Positions 9,594 through 21,938 of a stretch of 42,142 nucleotides of DNA are shown in pieces (the first letter of the stretch is position 1; every line of letters starts with the position of its first letter). The stretch comes from Acidobacteriota bacterium (GTDB lineage Bacteria > Acidobacteriota > Vicinamibacteria > Vicinamibacterales > UBA2999): NCBI GenBank assembly GCA_947465645.1, contig CANIBQ010000041.1, positions 1-42,142 on the forward strand, in the 5' to 3' direction. A program made the translations under genes and the position numbers. The notes below the pieces were generated by a model. The model was given only the letters and a program-made list of their open reading frames with translations. It searched no databases and was not told the DNA's origin.

Positions 9594-10880
9594 CAGCGGC
9601 TCCCGCACCAGCGGACGTCCGGGCAGCGCGGCAAGGGCGACCCCTGTGGGCTCGCGGAACTGCAGGGCCGTGGGGCGCAGGCCTTCGACGAGGCCGTCGG
9701 GCGTGATGGTGACGATGGCCACGCGGTACGGCGTGACGACGGAGTCAAACAGCGGCGCGCCGACGAGCGGCTGGGTACGACCGTCGGGAGACTGAGCGTT
9801 GTGGGTGGCCATTATGACGCCGGTCTTGGCGACGAACACGGTGATGGCTGGGGCCACTCCGGGCAGCACGATGACCCCGCCAAATGCGCGGGGCGGCAGC
9901 ACGGGCCTCGTGCCGGTTTCCTTCTTCCAGAGCTGATTACCGTTGCCCGGCCTGACCGCGCGGATGATGTTGTCGAGCGACGCGAAATAGAGCAGGTCGC
10001 CGTCGTAGGCGGCGCCGATGACATCGCCACCGCCGCGCCACTTCCACTCCAGCTTGCCGCTCTCGTCATCGAACGCGTAGAAGAAATTGTCGGTCGAGCC
10101 GACGTAGACCCGTTTCGGGGCCACCGCGGGTTCACTCAGGATCCCGGGCAGCTTCTGTTCCCACAGCACGGTGCCGTCGGTGACGCGCAGCGCGATGAAC
10201 CGACCGTCTGTGAGCGAGAGGAACAGCGCGTCGGTGCCTCCGGGCACGGGCGGATGCGCAGTCGGCGCGCCGAGGGGCTGCCGCCAGATCTCACGGCCGT
10301 CACTGGCACGAAGGGCGATGACCACGCCTCCCTGGCCGACCGCGATCAGCCAGCCGGAATCCCAGACCAGCGGCGCGCTCACGGCGCTGCCGGTCCCTGT
10401 CGTCCACCGGTCTTCACCGGTCGCGGCGTCGAGCGCTCGAATCGCGCCGCGGCTGGCGACAAAGAGCGTGCCGCCGTGCGCGAGCGGCACGGAATTCGCC
10501 TCGAGCTCACGCGTCCACGCCAGCGCACCGGTTTCGCGATCGAGCGCCATCAGCCACTCGTCGCCAAGCGGAATGTAGACCCGGTGGTCATCGACGGCGC
10601 CGCCCGCGCTCGGCGGAATGGGCAACGACACCAGCCACGCCTGTTCGACGGGAAGGAGCGGCGCGGGGTCGGGTGGAAGCTTCTTGAGTTCAGCGAACGG
10701 ATCTTTCGGTTTCTTCGGCGTGTACGGCTTGGGCGGAGGCGGGCCTGGCGCTGCGGTCGGAGCCGGAGCCTGAGTCTGGGCCGCGGCGGCGAGATCAGGG
10801 CATGCGCCCCAACCGACGATCGTCGAAATGAGCGCGACGCGAAAAACCCAACATGTCGTAGTACGACGAACCCACACCAC
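9573..10880 (-). CDS. Secreted PQQ-repeat (BamB-like) beta-propeller protein
   Basis: A 435-residue protein with an N-terminal signal sequence: RR near residue 5, a hydrophobic run around 12-25, and likely cleavage after LAAAA near 33. A Pro/Lys-rich linker (about 38-60) follows. From about residue 75 it has repeated PQQ-propeller blades with the AxDxxTGxxxW signature: [55 protein letters not shown] and [11 protein letters not shown]. Such propellers are BamB-like scaffolds or quinoprotein-type domains. No catalytic dehydrogenase residues are evident, so a structural or binding role is inferred. GTG 10880 (or 10877) sits five bases after a TATTAT box, suggesting a leaderless message. The last residues, VVGSKQ, come from an intergenic repeat. 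Confidence 0.85.
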
Positions 10881-10890
10881 ACGATATAAT
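10855..10890 (+). promoter_or_regulatory. guaA promoter region with consensus -10 and a 13-nt palindrome
   Basis: A perfect TATAAT lies at 10885-10890. A 6-1-6 palindrome (GTCGTA G TACGAC, 10855-10867) covers the expected -35 zone, 17 bases upstream, and could be an operator. No recognisable -35 hexamer is present. On the opposite strand the same AT core gives TATTAT (10891-10886), five bases before the GTG of the divergent propeller gene, so both genes may share the core. The palindrome lies inside the first codons of the divergent gene. Confidence 0.55.
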
Positions 10891-10905
10891 AGCGTGTCCC
10901 ACCTG

Positions 10906-12459
10906 GTGAACGTGTCGCATCAAACCATCCTCGTCCTGGATTTCGGCTCGCAGTACACGCAACTGATCGCTCGTCGCCTGCGCGAGCTCTCGGTGTACTC
11001 GGAGATCGTCCCCTTCAACATGCCGGTGGAGAAGCTGCGCGCCAGGCACCCCGTCGGCATCATCCTCTCCGGCGGACCCAGGAGCGTCTCGGAGGCGGGC
11101 GCACCGAAATGCGAGACGCAGGTCTTCGACTGTGGCGTCCCGGTGCTGGGCATCTGCTACGGAATGCAGCTCATGACCGACGTGCTCGGCGGGGAAGTAC
11201 GCCGTTCGGGCCACCGCGAATTCGGGCACGCGCAGGTCACCGTGACGAGCAACGGCGCGCCACCTCGTCTGTTCTCGGGGATACCCGCCGAGCTGCGCGT
11301 CTGGGCCAGCCATGGCGACGATGTGGCGGCGGCACCGCCAGGGTTTGCGATCGCGGCGACGAGCACCAGCGCCCCGATCGTGGCGATGGAAGCGCCCGAT
11401 CGCGGGCTGTACGCGCTGCTCTTTCATCCGGAAGTCGCGCACACCGATCATGGCCTCGCCATTCTGCGCAACTTCGCGTTCAGCGTCTGCGGCTGCACCG
11501 GTGACTGGACGATCGAATCGTTCATCGAGGAAGCCACCGAGCGCATCCGCCAGCAGGTGGGCTCGGGCAAGGTGGTCTGCGGATTGTCGGGCGGCGTCGA
11601 TTCGACGGTCGCCGCGATGCTCATCCATCGCGCCATCGGCGATCGCCTGACGTGCATCTTTGTCGACAACGGGCTGCTGCGCTACGACGAGGCGAACCAG
11701 ATCAACACGCGCTTCACCGAGCGGATGAAGCTGCCGCTCGACTTCGTCGATGCGTCGGACCTGTTTCTCGATCGCCTGCGCGGCGTGACGGATCCGGAAC
11801 AGAAGCGCAAGGTGATTGGCGCCACCTTCATCGACGTGTTCCAGACACGCGCCACCGAGCTGGGCGGCTTCGACTTTCTCGGCCAGGGGACGCTCTATCC
11901 GGACGTGATCGAGTCGGCGGGCGTCGGCGGCCCCTCGGTGGTGATCAAGAGCCATCACAACGTCGGCGGCCTGCCCGAGTTCATGAAGTTCAAGCTGGTG
12001 GAGCCGCTCCGCGATCTCTTCAAGGACGAAGTGCGCCGCGTCGGCCGCGACCTCGGCCTCGACAAGGAGTTCGTCGTCCGCCAGCCGTTTCCGGGTCCTG
12101 GACTCGCGGTGCGCGTCATCGGCGAGATCACGAAGGATCGCCTCGACCTGCTGAAGCTCTCCGACAAGATCGTCGCGGAAGAAGTGCGCAAGGCCGGCTG
12201 GTACGAGCGGCTCTGGCAAAGCTTCGCCGTGCTGTTGCCGGTGCAGAGCGTCGGCGTGATGGGCGATGCGCGCACCTACGAATTCACGATCGCGATACGG
12301 GCGGTCGAGAGCCTCGACGGCATGACCGCTGACTGGGCGCGCCTGCCGCACGACCTCCTGGCCGCCATCTCCACCCGCATCGTCAACGAGGTCCGCGGGA
12401 TCAATAGAGTGGTGTACGACATTTCGTCGAAACCGCCATCCACGATCGAGTGGGAATAG
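10906..12459 (+). CDS. guaA: GMP synthase (glutamine-hydrolysing)
   Basis: GuaA converts XMP to GMP with ATP and glutamine. Counting from GTG 10906, the class I amidotransferase domain starts at [10 protein letters not shown] and has nucleophile C84 ([10 protein letters not shown]) with H174 and E176 (FHPEVAHT). The ATP-pyrophosphatase domain follows with the PP-loop GLSGGVDST (226-234). The C-terminal dimerisation domain ends in the family motif [19 protein letters not shown]. The total is 517 residues, close to the usual 515-525. Start is uncertain: in-frame GTG codons occur at 10894, 10906 and 10912. A consensus TATAAT at 10885-10890 makes 10894 too close to the transcript start. It is separated from dnaE only by a small heptad array. 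Confidence 0.95.
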   Translation: MNVSHQTILVLDFGSQYTQLIARRLRELSVYSEIVPFNMPVEKLRARHPVGIILSGGPRSVSEAGAPKCETQVFDCGVPVLGICYGMQLMTDVLGGEVRRSGHREFGHAQVTVTSNGAPPRLFSGIPAELRVWASHGDDVAAAPPGFAIAATSTSAPIVAMEAPDRGLYALLFHPEVAHTDHGLAILRNFAFSVCGCTGDWTIESFIEEATERIRQQVGSGKVVCGLSGGVDSTVAAMLIHRAIGDRLTCIFVDNGLLRYDEANQINTRFTERMKLPLDFVDASDLFLDRLRGVTDPEQKRKVIGATFIDVFQTRATELGGFDFLGQGTLYPDVIESAGVGGPSVVIKSHHNVGGLPEFMKFKLVEPLRDLFKDEVRRVGRDLGLDKEFVVRQPFPGPGLAVRVIGEITKDRLDLLKLSDKIVAEEVRKAGWYERLWQSFAVLLPVQSVGVMGDARTYEFTIAIRAVESLDGMTADWARLPHDLLAAISTRIVNEVRGINRVVYDISSKPPSTIEWE

Positions 12460-12465
12460 CCGTTG

Positions 12466-12493
12466 CCGGTTGCCGGTTATCAGTGGCCGGTCG
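12466..12493. repeat. Four-unit CCGGTTG-type heptad array between guaA and dnaE
   Basis: The units are CCGGTTG, CCGGTTA, TCAGTGG and CCGGTCG, preceded by a 6-base partial copy CCGTTG. TCAGTGG recurs in the array at 22812-22853. There is no inverted partner here. It lies between two co-directional genes, just upstream of the dnaE ATG at 12506. Confidence 0.75.
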
Positions 12494-12505
12494 GAGTCGC
12501 TAGCC

Positions 12506-16072
<3,567 letters not shown>

Positions 16073-16114
16073 TGACCTGCGCTGTCATGCTAACCACCTA
16101 CTATCGAGACAAGC

Positions 16115-16161
16115 CACAGAGACACGGAGACGCAGAGCCACATCTTCTCCGTGTCTCTGTG
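16115..16161. repeat. 16-bp perfect hairpin of octad repeats between dnaE and accA
   Basis: The left arm 16115-16130 (CACAGAGACACGGAGA) is the exact complement of 16146-16161 across a 15-base loop. Each arm is itself an 8-base-period repeat (xACxGAG type), continuing into ACGCAGAG on the left and CTCTGTGG on the right. There is no following T-run, so it is not a canonical terminator. It may be an mRNA-stability or processing hairpin, or a mobile palindromic element. Confidence 0.8.
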
Positions 16162-16183
16162 ACTCTGTGGCCCGTTGGAATTT

Positions 16184-17149
16184 ATGCCGCCTGATACGCT
16201 CGAATTCGAAGAGCCGATTGCCGTCCTGCTGAAGGAGATCGAGGCGCTCTCGATGATGCCGGAGACCGCCAGTCGCCAGCAGTCGATCGAAGGATTGCAC
16301 CGGCGGATCGAGTCGATCCGTGGCGAGATCTACAAGCACCTGACGCCATGGCAGCGGGTGCTCGTGGCGCGGCACGGCAGCCGGCCGTCGGTGCTCGACT
16401 ACGTCAACCGGTTGTTCACCGAGTTCACCGAGATCGCCGGCGATCGCCGCTTTGCCGACGACCATGCCATCGTGGCGGGGTTCGCCCGCTACAAGGACGA
16501 ACCGGTACTGATCGTCGGTCACCACAAGGGGAGCGGCGGCGACACGAAGCAGAAGGTCTACAGGAATTTCGGGTACGCCAAGCCCGAGGGCTACCGGAAG
16601 GCGCTCCGCGCGATGAAGCTGGCCGAGAAGTTCAGCCGGCCGGTGATCGCGTTCATCGATACGCCGGCGGCGTACCCCGGGGTCGAGTCCGAGGAGCGCG
16701 GGATTTCCGAGGCGATCGCCTTCAACCTGCGCGAGATGGCCGCGCTCGACACGCCGATCGTCGTCGTGGTGCACGGCGAGGGCGGCAGCGGCGGCGCACT
16801 GGGCATTGCCATAGGCGACCGGATCCTGATGCACGAGTTCTCGATCTACAGCGTGATCCCGCCCGAGGGGTGCGCGGCCATTCTCTGGCGCGACTCGAAG
16901 CGCAAGGTCGAGGCCGCCGAGGCGCTGAAGCTGACGGCGCCAGACCTGCTGGGATTCGGGATCATCGACGAGATCGTTCCCGAGCCGACCGGGGGTTCGC
17001 ACACCAACCATGCGCTTGCGGCGGCGCTGCTCGATACCGCGCTCGAGCGGGCGCTCGCGTCGGTCTCGGCGATGGATCCCGCGGTGCGCCTCGAAGCGCG
17101 CTACCAGAAGTTCCGCGCGATGGGGAGCGTCGGGGTGATCGAAGCGTGA
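16184..17149 (+). CDS. accA: Acetyl-CoA carboxylase carboxyltransferase subunit alpha
   Basis: AccA transfers the carboxyl group from biotin to acetyl-CoA together with AccD, the first step of fatty-acid synthesis. The 321-residue length matches E. coli (319). Visible family segments are the N-terminal helical region (LEFEEPIAVLLKEIEAL), LTPWQRVLVARH, the crotonase-like core with GGDTKQKVYRNFGYAKPEGYRKALR, FIDTPAAYPGVESEERG and GEGGSGGALGIAIGDRILM, and the oxyanion-type SVIPPEGCAAILW. ATG 16184 was chosen over an in-frame TTG 9 bases earlier. accD is not in the window. The stop overlaps the GTG of recJ (GTGA), so the two are coupled. Confidence 0.96.
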   Translation: MPPDTLEFEEPIAVLLKEIEALSMMPETASRQQSIEGLHRRIESIRGEIYKHLTPWQRVLVARHGSRPSVLDYVNRLFTEFTEIAGDRRFADDHAIVAGFARYKDEPVLIVGHHKGSGGDTKQKVYRNFGYAKPEGYRKALRAMKLAEKFSRPVIAFIDTPAAYPGVESEERGISEAIAFNLREMAALDTPIVVVVHGEGGSGGALGIAIGDRILMHEFSIYSVIPPEGCAAILWRDSKRKVEAAEALKLTAPDLLGFGIIDEIVPEPTGGSHTNHALAAALLDTALERALASVSAMDPAVRLEARYQKFRAMGSVGVIEA

Positions 17150-18867
17150 AAGCTGCCCGGATCTGGGAGCAGAAGCCGTGCGACGACGAGGCGGCGACGC
17201 GCCTCGGCACCGATCTCCATGTCTCGCCGGTGATGGCCAGGCTGCTCTGCATCCGCGGGTTCGACGAGACGGAACGGGCGCGGCAATTCCTGTCGCCGTC
17301 GCTGGCTGACCTGCACGACCCGTTCGCGCTGAGAGACATGGGGCCCGCCGTCGAGCGGGTCCTCGGCGCGATCGCGCGCAAGGAACGCATCGCGATTCAC
17401 GGCGACTACGACGTGGACGGGGTCACCTCGACGGTCATCCTTCGCCGGGCGCTCGAGCTGCTCGGCGCCGACGTCATCCACTTCATTCCCGAGCGCATCC
17501 GCGACGGCTACGGGTTGCAGCCGGCGGCGCTCGACCGCCTGCATGCGGACGGCGTCCGCCTTGTCATCTCCGTCGACTGCGGGATCCGCGCGTCCGAAGC
17601 GGCCGAGCGCGCGACCGCGCTCGGCCTCGACCTGATCATCACCGACCACCACGAGCCCGACAGCTCGCTGCCGCGGGCGCTGGCGGTGATCAATCCCAAG
17701 CGGCACGACTGCACGTATCCCGACAAGAACCTCGCCGGCGTCGGCGTGGCGCTGAAGCTGGTGCAGGCGATCTGCGCCCGCTCGGGCCGGTCGAGCTGGT
17801 TGCCGGCGTTCGTCAAGATCGCCGCGATCGGCACTCTCGCCGACGTGGTGCCGCTGATCGGGGAGAACCGCATCATCGCCAAGCTGGGGCTCGGGATGCT
17901 GTCGACGGGTCCGCACAAGGTCGGCCTGAGGTCGCTGCTCGACGTGTGCGGCCTCACGGGGAAAGAGATCGACAGCTACAACATCGGCTTCATGGTGGCG
18001 CCGCGGATCAACGCGGCCGGCCGCATGAGCACGCCCGATCTTGCCGCGCGGCTGCTGCTCGCCTCCGACGACACGATGGCCGACGAAGCGAGACTCCTGG
18101 CGGAGCAGCTCAACTCCGAGAACCTTCGACGGCAGAAGGAAGAAGCCGACATCGTCGCGCAGGCGAAAAAGATCGTCGAAACCGACCTCGAGATCGGCTC
18201 GCGCACCATCATCGTCGTGGCCGGCGACGGCTGGCACCGGGGCGTCATCGGCATCGTCGCCTCGAAGCTGGTGGACGCGTTTCACCGGCCGGCGATCGTG
18301 CTCTCGATCGACGGCGGGATCGCGCACGGTTCCTGCCGAAGTATTCCCGGTTTCAACATGCTGGCCGCGCTCGAATCGTGCGCGGAGGTGATGACGAAAT
18401 TCGGCGGGCACAAGCAGGCGGCGGGCCTGACCCTCGAATCAGCGCGGATCCGTGAGTTGCGGGCGCGCGTGAACGACCACGCCGACGGCATCCTGCAGCC
18501 CGACGACCTGCGTCCGCGGCTGTGGATCGACGGGACGCTCGCGTTTCGGTCGATGAGCGCCCAGGTGGTGTCCGAGTTGTCGTCGCTCGCGCCGTTCGGC
18601 GCCGGCAACCCGTGCCCGGTCTTCCGCGCGTCCGGCGTCGAAGTGATCGACGGCCCGCGGGTGCTCAAGGAGCGGCATCTCAAGATGTCGTTCAAGCAGG
18701 ACGGCCGCGTCATCCGCGGCATCGCCTGGCGCGCCTCCGAGCGCGAGAGCTTCGTCACGGAACACCGCGCCGCCATCGACCTGGCGTTCTCCCTGGAGCA
18801 GGACACCTGGAATGGCGAAAAATACTTACAGCTGTCCGTCGCCGACTTCAAAGCACCCGAGAACTGA
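17146..18867 (+). CDS. recJ: Single-stranded-DNA-specific 5'-3' exonuclease RecJ
   Basis: RecJ degrades single-stranded DNA 5' to 3' in recombination and mismatch repair. The 573-residue protein carries the DHH-family metal sites: D87-Y88-D89-V90-D91-G92, the SVDCG segment, and D167-H168-H169 (ITDHHEPD), followed by GTLADVVPL. The DHHA1 domain has APRINAAGRMS, RSIPGFNM and the GGHKQAAGLT motif. A C-terminal OB segment follows (PFGAGNPCPVF, then HLKMSFKQDG). GTG 17146 overlaps the accA stop. The N-terminus (ARIWEQKPCDDEAATRL) matches the usual RecJ start. A heptad array follows the stop. Confidence 0.95.
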   Translation: MKAARIWEQKPCDDEAATRLGTDLHVSPVMARLLCIRGFDETERARQFLSPSLADLHDPFALRDMGPAVERVLGAIARKERIAIHGDYDVDGVTSTVILRRALELLGADVIHFIPERIRDGYGLQPAALDRLHADGVRLVISVDCGIRASEAAERATALGLDLIITDHHEPDSSLPRALAVINPKRHDCTYPDKNLAGVGVALKLVQAICARSGRSSWLPAFVKIAAIGTLADVVPLIGENRIIAKLGLGMLSTGPHKVGLRSLLDVCGLTGKEIDSYNIGFMVAPRINAAGRMSTPDLAARLLLASDDTMADEARLLAEQLNSENLRRQKEEADIVAQAKKIVETDLEIGSRTIIVVAGDGWHRGVIGIVASKLVDAFHRPAIVLSIDGGIAHGSCRSIPGFNMLAALESCAEVMTKFGGHKQAAGLTLESARIRELRARVNDHADGILQPDDLRPRLWIDGTLAFRSMSAQVVSELSSLAPFGAGNPCPVFRASGVEVIDGPRVLKERHLKMSFKQDGRVIRGIAWRASERESFVTEHRAAIDLAFSLEQDTWNGEKYLQLSVADFKAPEN

Positions 18868-18873
18868 GCTGCT

Positions 18874-18928
18874 GTTCGCCGTTCCAAGTTCCCTCTTCTT
18901 GGTTCGTGCTCAGGTTCGGTTCGTGGTT
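18874..18928. repeat. GTTCnnn heptad array downstream of recJ
   Basis: Five contiguous 7-base units run from 18874: GTTCGCC, GTTCCAA, GTTCCCT, CTTCTTG and GTTCGTG. A less regular stretch with further GTTCG and GTTCGTG copies follows to about 18928. It is the same period as the other intergenic arrays but a different unit. The rest of the spacer to 19007 shows no other feature. Confidence 0.65.
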
Positions 18929-19007
18929 GGTAGACGTGGTCTCCCGGCGGCGCCGATACCGCGCCCGCGGTTATTCTCGTCCTCCTGATATGAGGTAGGC
19001 GGCGTGG

Positions 19008-19036
19008 TTGACCAGCTCAGCCGTAGGACGTACTGT
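19008..19036 (+). promoter_or_regulatory. Sigma-70-type promoter of the metalloprotease gene
   Basis: TTGACC (19008-19013) and TACTGT (19031-19036) are separated by exactly 17 bases. The ATG at 19043 begins six bases after the -10 box, so the transcript would start at or near the A of the ATG. No ribosome site precedes it, consistent with a leaderless mRNA. Confidence 0.65.
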
Positions 19037-19042
19037 CTAAAC

Positions 19043-20167
19043 ATGAGCATGTTGCGACGGTTGATTTCTGCGTTCGCGGCCGCGAGCGTGCTCGCCTTCT
19101 GGACGGTTTCGGTCAACGGCCAGACCGCCGGTGCGGGCGGGCCAGGCGTTCACGTTACGCCGAGCGGGTACCGAGTGCCCGTGTACGGGATGTCCTTCGT
19201 TCGCAATACGCAGGGCCGCCCGGGGACGACGTGCGCGCGCCTGACGGCACCGCAGATTGAAAGTACCCGGCTCGGGCGGTCGGTGGCCCGCGCCTTCGTC
19301 GACTCGTATCCGCGGTCGTCGGTACGCGCCGCGTCGGGCGTAACGTTCGAGATCGTCTACACCGACGCGCCCGGCACGGGGTTTCTCGATGCGCAGGAGG
19401 GTGCCGTCCGGAAACGCGCGATGGAAGCGTCGATGGCAGCGTGGTCGGCAGTCCTGCAGGGCACGGTCCCCATCGTCGTCCATGCGCGGATGGAGGAAGG
19501 GGACGACGAAAGCGCGCTGCTGGCCTCCGCCGCGCCGATCGAATTCTTCGCGATCGACGGCCGGCTGGTGCCGAGCGCGCTCGCGGCGCAACTGACGAAC
19601 GCCCGCCAGAGCATGGACGGCGACGTCGAGGTGGTCTTCAACCCGACGGTCGACTGGGACTACGCCGTGAACGGTGTCGCGGCGGCCGGCAAGGCCAGCT
19701 TCGTCTACGTGGCGATCCACGAGGTGGCGCACGGCCTCGGTTTCCTCGACAGCTTCTCGGCCGAGACGGGAGAACTGGAGAACCGGGTCCCGTATCCCTA
19801 CGACGTGTTCGTGAACCGCGGTTCGAGCGGCAGGAATCCGTTGACGCGGCAGTCCGTCACCCAGGTTCTCGAGGCCCTGACGAGCGGCGACCTGTTCTTC
19901 GCGGGGCCGAAGTCGATCGAGGCCAGCCTCCGCTCGATACGGCCGCTGCCGATGGTGAAGCTCTACGCGCCTGCTGAGTACGAACACGGTTCGAGCATCT
20001 CGCACGTCGATCAGGACACCTACTCCGACTTCAAGGTGGGCCTCATGACGCCGCAGGACTTCGGCTCGGGCACGGACAAGATCGATATCCTCACGCTCGC
20101 CATCATGGAAGACATGGGGTACCGGCTCGTGCCGGGGGCGATCACCGCCGCGGTGCCGCGGCGGTAG
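19043..20167 (+). CDS. Secreted zinc metalloprotease-like protein (HEVAHGLGF)
   Basis: A 374-residue exported protein. The signal peptide is clear: MSMLRRL, a hydrophobic run around residues 8-20, and probable cleavage near VNGQ. The catalytic motif H226-E227-V-A-H230-G-L-G233-F matches metzincin-like HExxHxxG, with Phe where a third ligand often sits. A possible Met-turn is LMTPQDFG near 335, before the ending KIDILTLAIMEDMGY, a layout seen in secreted proteases of soil bacteria. The middle (FNPTVDWDYAVNG) also fits that group. Substrate is unknown. ATG 19043 is supported by a sigma-70 promoter ending six bases before it; an ATG at 19049 is an alternative. It is monocistronic, convergent with coaX. 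Confidence 0.78.
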   Translation: MSMLRRLISAFAAASVLAFWTVSVNGQTAGAGGPGVHVTPSGYRVPVYGMSFVRNTQGRPGTTCARLTAPQIESTRLGRSVARAFVDSYPRSSVRAASGVTFEIVYTDAPGTGFLDAQEGAVRKRAMEASMAAWSAVLQGTVPIVVHARMEEGDDESALLASAAPIEFFAIDGRLVPSALAAQLTNARQSMDGDVEVVFNPTVDWDYAVNGVAAAGKASFVYVAIHEVAHGLGFLDSFSAETGELENRVPYPYDVFVNRGSSGRNPLTRQSVTQVLEALTSGDLFFAGPKSIEASLRSIRPLPMVKLYAPAEYEHGSSISHVDQDTYSDFKVGLMTPQDFGSGTDKIDILTLAIMEDMGYRLVPGAITAAVPRR

Positions 20168-20273
20168 GCGTCACGCGCGTGCAGTGCTTTTACAGGCGAG
20201 GGGCGCGCTGGTAACCGACGATGCACCCACGCGTTCAGGCACTTACCACCGGTTGAACCTACCGAAAATAATG

Positions 20274-20303
20274 TGGCGTCGCCGCCGGGATTCGAACCGG
20301 GTC
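20274..20303 (-). ncRNA. tRNA-like 3' fragment (T-arm, acceptor strand, CCA)
   Basis: On the minus strand the sequence has a T-loop TTCGAAT (20296-20290), a T-stem with four of five pairs (one C-C mismatch), seven acceptor-strand bases, a discriminator G and an encoded CCA (20276-20274). A matching 5' acceptor (GTCGCCG) and normal D and anticodon arms are not found at the expected distance. Upstream bases up to the coaX stop contain a D-arm-like TTAGCGCAGC. It is best read as a degraded tRNA or an attachment-site remnant. It lies between convergent genes and overlaps neither coding core. Confidence 0.4.
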
Positions 20304-20349
20304 GAGCTGAACGCGAACGGGCACTGCGAACGCGGAACCGAGAGCTGCG

Positions 20350-21165
20350 CTAAGGTGCCACTTCTGTGGGCGGCGCCTGCCAGGATCGGCTGACGCCTTC
20401 ATTCATGGACAGCGCGCGCTCGAGGCCGACCAAGATCAGGTCTGGGTGCACGGCGTCAAAGAGCTTCTCGCGCTCGAAGAGTCGGGAGAAACCGCCCGTG
20501 CCGATCACGAGCGCCGGTTCTCCGCGGAAGGTCTCCGATCGCATCTGCCGCGTGAGCTCCTGCACCACGGCTCGGTTCCCGAAGTAGAGGCCCGACTGGA
20601 TGCACTCGACGGTCGAGCGGCCGATGAGCTCCGCGGGGGGGACGATTTCCACGTTCGGCAGGCGCGCCGTGTTCTTCTCCAGCGCTTCCATCGAAATCCT
20701 GATGCCTGGCACGATGATGCCACCGAGGAAATCCCGGCTGGCACTGACCGCGTCGAAGGTCGTGGCCGTGCCGAAGTCAACGATGATCACGTTGCGGTCG
20801 GGATAGAGATGCGTCGCCGCGATGGCATTCGCGATGCGGTCGGGACCGACCTCGAGCGGATTGCGATACCGAATCCTGAGGCCGGTCTTCGCTCCCGCCT
20901 GCAGGATGAACGGATCGAGGCCGAAGTACTTCCGGCAGCAGCTCCGAAGCGAGTAGATGAGCTCCGGCACCACGGAACAGACGGCGATCTGCTCGACGCT
21001 CGACGGATCCCCGCCGTTCTCGCGAAGGACGCTCCGCAGGAACAACCCCAGCTCGTCGGAGGATGTGGGAGGCCGCGACTGCTTCCGGAAACGGATGGCC
21101 AACTCGCGGTCGTGGAACACGCCGCCGAAGATCTGGCTGTTGCCGACGTCGAGCGCAAGAATCAC
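20350..21165 (-). CDS. coaX: Type III pantothenate kinase
   Basis: CoaX phosphorylates pantothenate, the first committed step from pantothenate to coenzyme A. The 271-residue protein has the ASKHA-fold signatures: DVGNS (6-10) for phosphate binding, GPDRIAN with the conserved [14 protein letters not shown] for catalysis, and GTGGFS near the C-terminus. GTG 21165 overlaps the panC stop (GTGA). It is third in the panB-panC-coaX operon, which makes pantoate, joins it to beta-alanine, then phosphorylates the product. The last codons and stop (VAP, TAG) run into the D-arm-like bases of the tRNA-like region. Confidence 0.95.
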   Translation of the reverse strand: MILALDVGNSQIFGGVFHDRELAIRFRKQSRPPTSSDELGLFLRSVLRENGGDPSSVEQIAVCSVVPELIYSLRSCCRKYFGLDPFILQAGAKTGLRIRYRNPLEVGPDRIANAIAATHLYPDRNVIIVDFGTATTFDAVSASRDFLGGIIVPGIRISMEALEKNTARLPNVEIVPPAELIGRSTVECIQSGLYFGNRAVVQELTRQMRSETFRGEPALVIGTGGFSRLFEREKLFDAVHPDLILVGLERALSMNEGVSRSWQAPPTEVAP

Positions 21166-21938
21166 GACAGCACTCCGAGCGGGACGTTGTCGATCAACCG
21201 AACATCACCGAGGCGCACCGCTCCCAGCCGGCGGCCGGCCCGATCTTCGATGTAGTCAACGGCGAAGCCGGCGGCACAAAGGTCACGACACGCGGCGCCG
21301 GCGGTCGGTGCCGACGACAACACCTGGTAGAAGCGCGGCGCCTTCTCGCGGTCTGACGGCGAGAGACGTCGATTCCGCGAGCTGAGTGCGAGGCCGTCCG
21401 CCTCTCGCACGGTGGGGCAGGCGACAATCGCGGTCGGAAGGAACAACGCGTCAACCATCCCGCGAACGAGCATGAGCTGTTGCCAGTCCTTTTCGCCGAA
21501 GTACGCGCGCTCAGCCGAGGCGATCTGCAGGAGCTTCAGGACCACCGTCAGCACGCCGTCGAAGTGCCCGGCACGACTCGCCCCTTCCAGCACTCGCGAT
21601 CGCTCGGTTTCCGTGACCCGGTAGCGATAGCCGTCGGGGTAGAGATCGGTGGCGCGCGGGAGCAGAACGAAGTCGGTGCCTTCCACGCGAAGTAGCGCGA
21701 GGTCGTCCTCCGTCGTTCGTGGGTACGCCGCCAGATCGCCCTGGTCGTCGAACTGGGCCGGGTTGACGAAGATACTGACGAGGGTCCGGTCATTTTCCCT
21801 CTTGCTGCGGCGCACGAGGGAGAGATGGCCTTCGTGGAGCGCGCCCATGGTCGGGACCAGGCCGAGGGAGACGCCGGCGCGGACCTGGGCAGAGCGTTCA
21901 GCGCGCCATGCCGAGACGATCTCGAAGACATCCGTCAC
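21162..21938 (-). CDS. panC: Pantoate--beta-alanine ligase
   Basis: PanC forms pantothenate from pantoate, beta-alanine and ATP. The 258-residue protein has the nucleotidyltransferase HxGH motif ([16 protein letters not shown]), [17 protein letters not shown], and the KMSKS-like [13 protein letters not shown] 21938 is chosen over a much longer open frame because it overlaps the panB TGA (GTGA) and has an excellent GGAGGAG ribosome site 7-8 bases upstream. The start [15 protein letters not shown] fits the family N-terminus. It is slightly shorter than the usual 280 residues. panD, the source of beta-alanine, is not in the window. Confidence 0.95.
   Translation of the reverse strand: MTDVFEIVSAWRAERSAQVRAGVSLGLVPTMGALHEGHLSLVRRSKRENDRTLVSIFVNPAQFDDQGDLAAYPRTTEDDLALLRVEGTDFVLLPRATDLYPDGYRYRVTETERSRVLEGASRAGHFDGVLTVVLKLLQIASAERAYFGEKDWQQLMLVRGMVDALFLPTAIVACPTVREADGLALSSRNRRLSPSDREKAPRFYQVLSSAPTAGAACRDLCAAGFAVDYIEDRAGRRLGAVRLGDVRLIDNVPLGVLS

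Noticed and set aside
16146..16180. Rho-independent terminator of dnaE
   Set aside because: The stem is strong, but there is no T-run after it, so intrinsic termination is not supported by sequence alone.
16348..17145. Upstream extension of the recJ frame through accA
   Set aside because: The extension is a shadow of accA; GTG 17146 overlaps the accA stop and gives the expected RecJ N-terminus.
20274..20376. A complete tRNA on the minus strand
   Set aside because: The best 5' acceptor match (GGCGCCG) would give about 104 nt with no normal D or anticodon arm, so only a 3' fragment is claimed.
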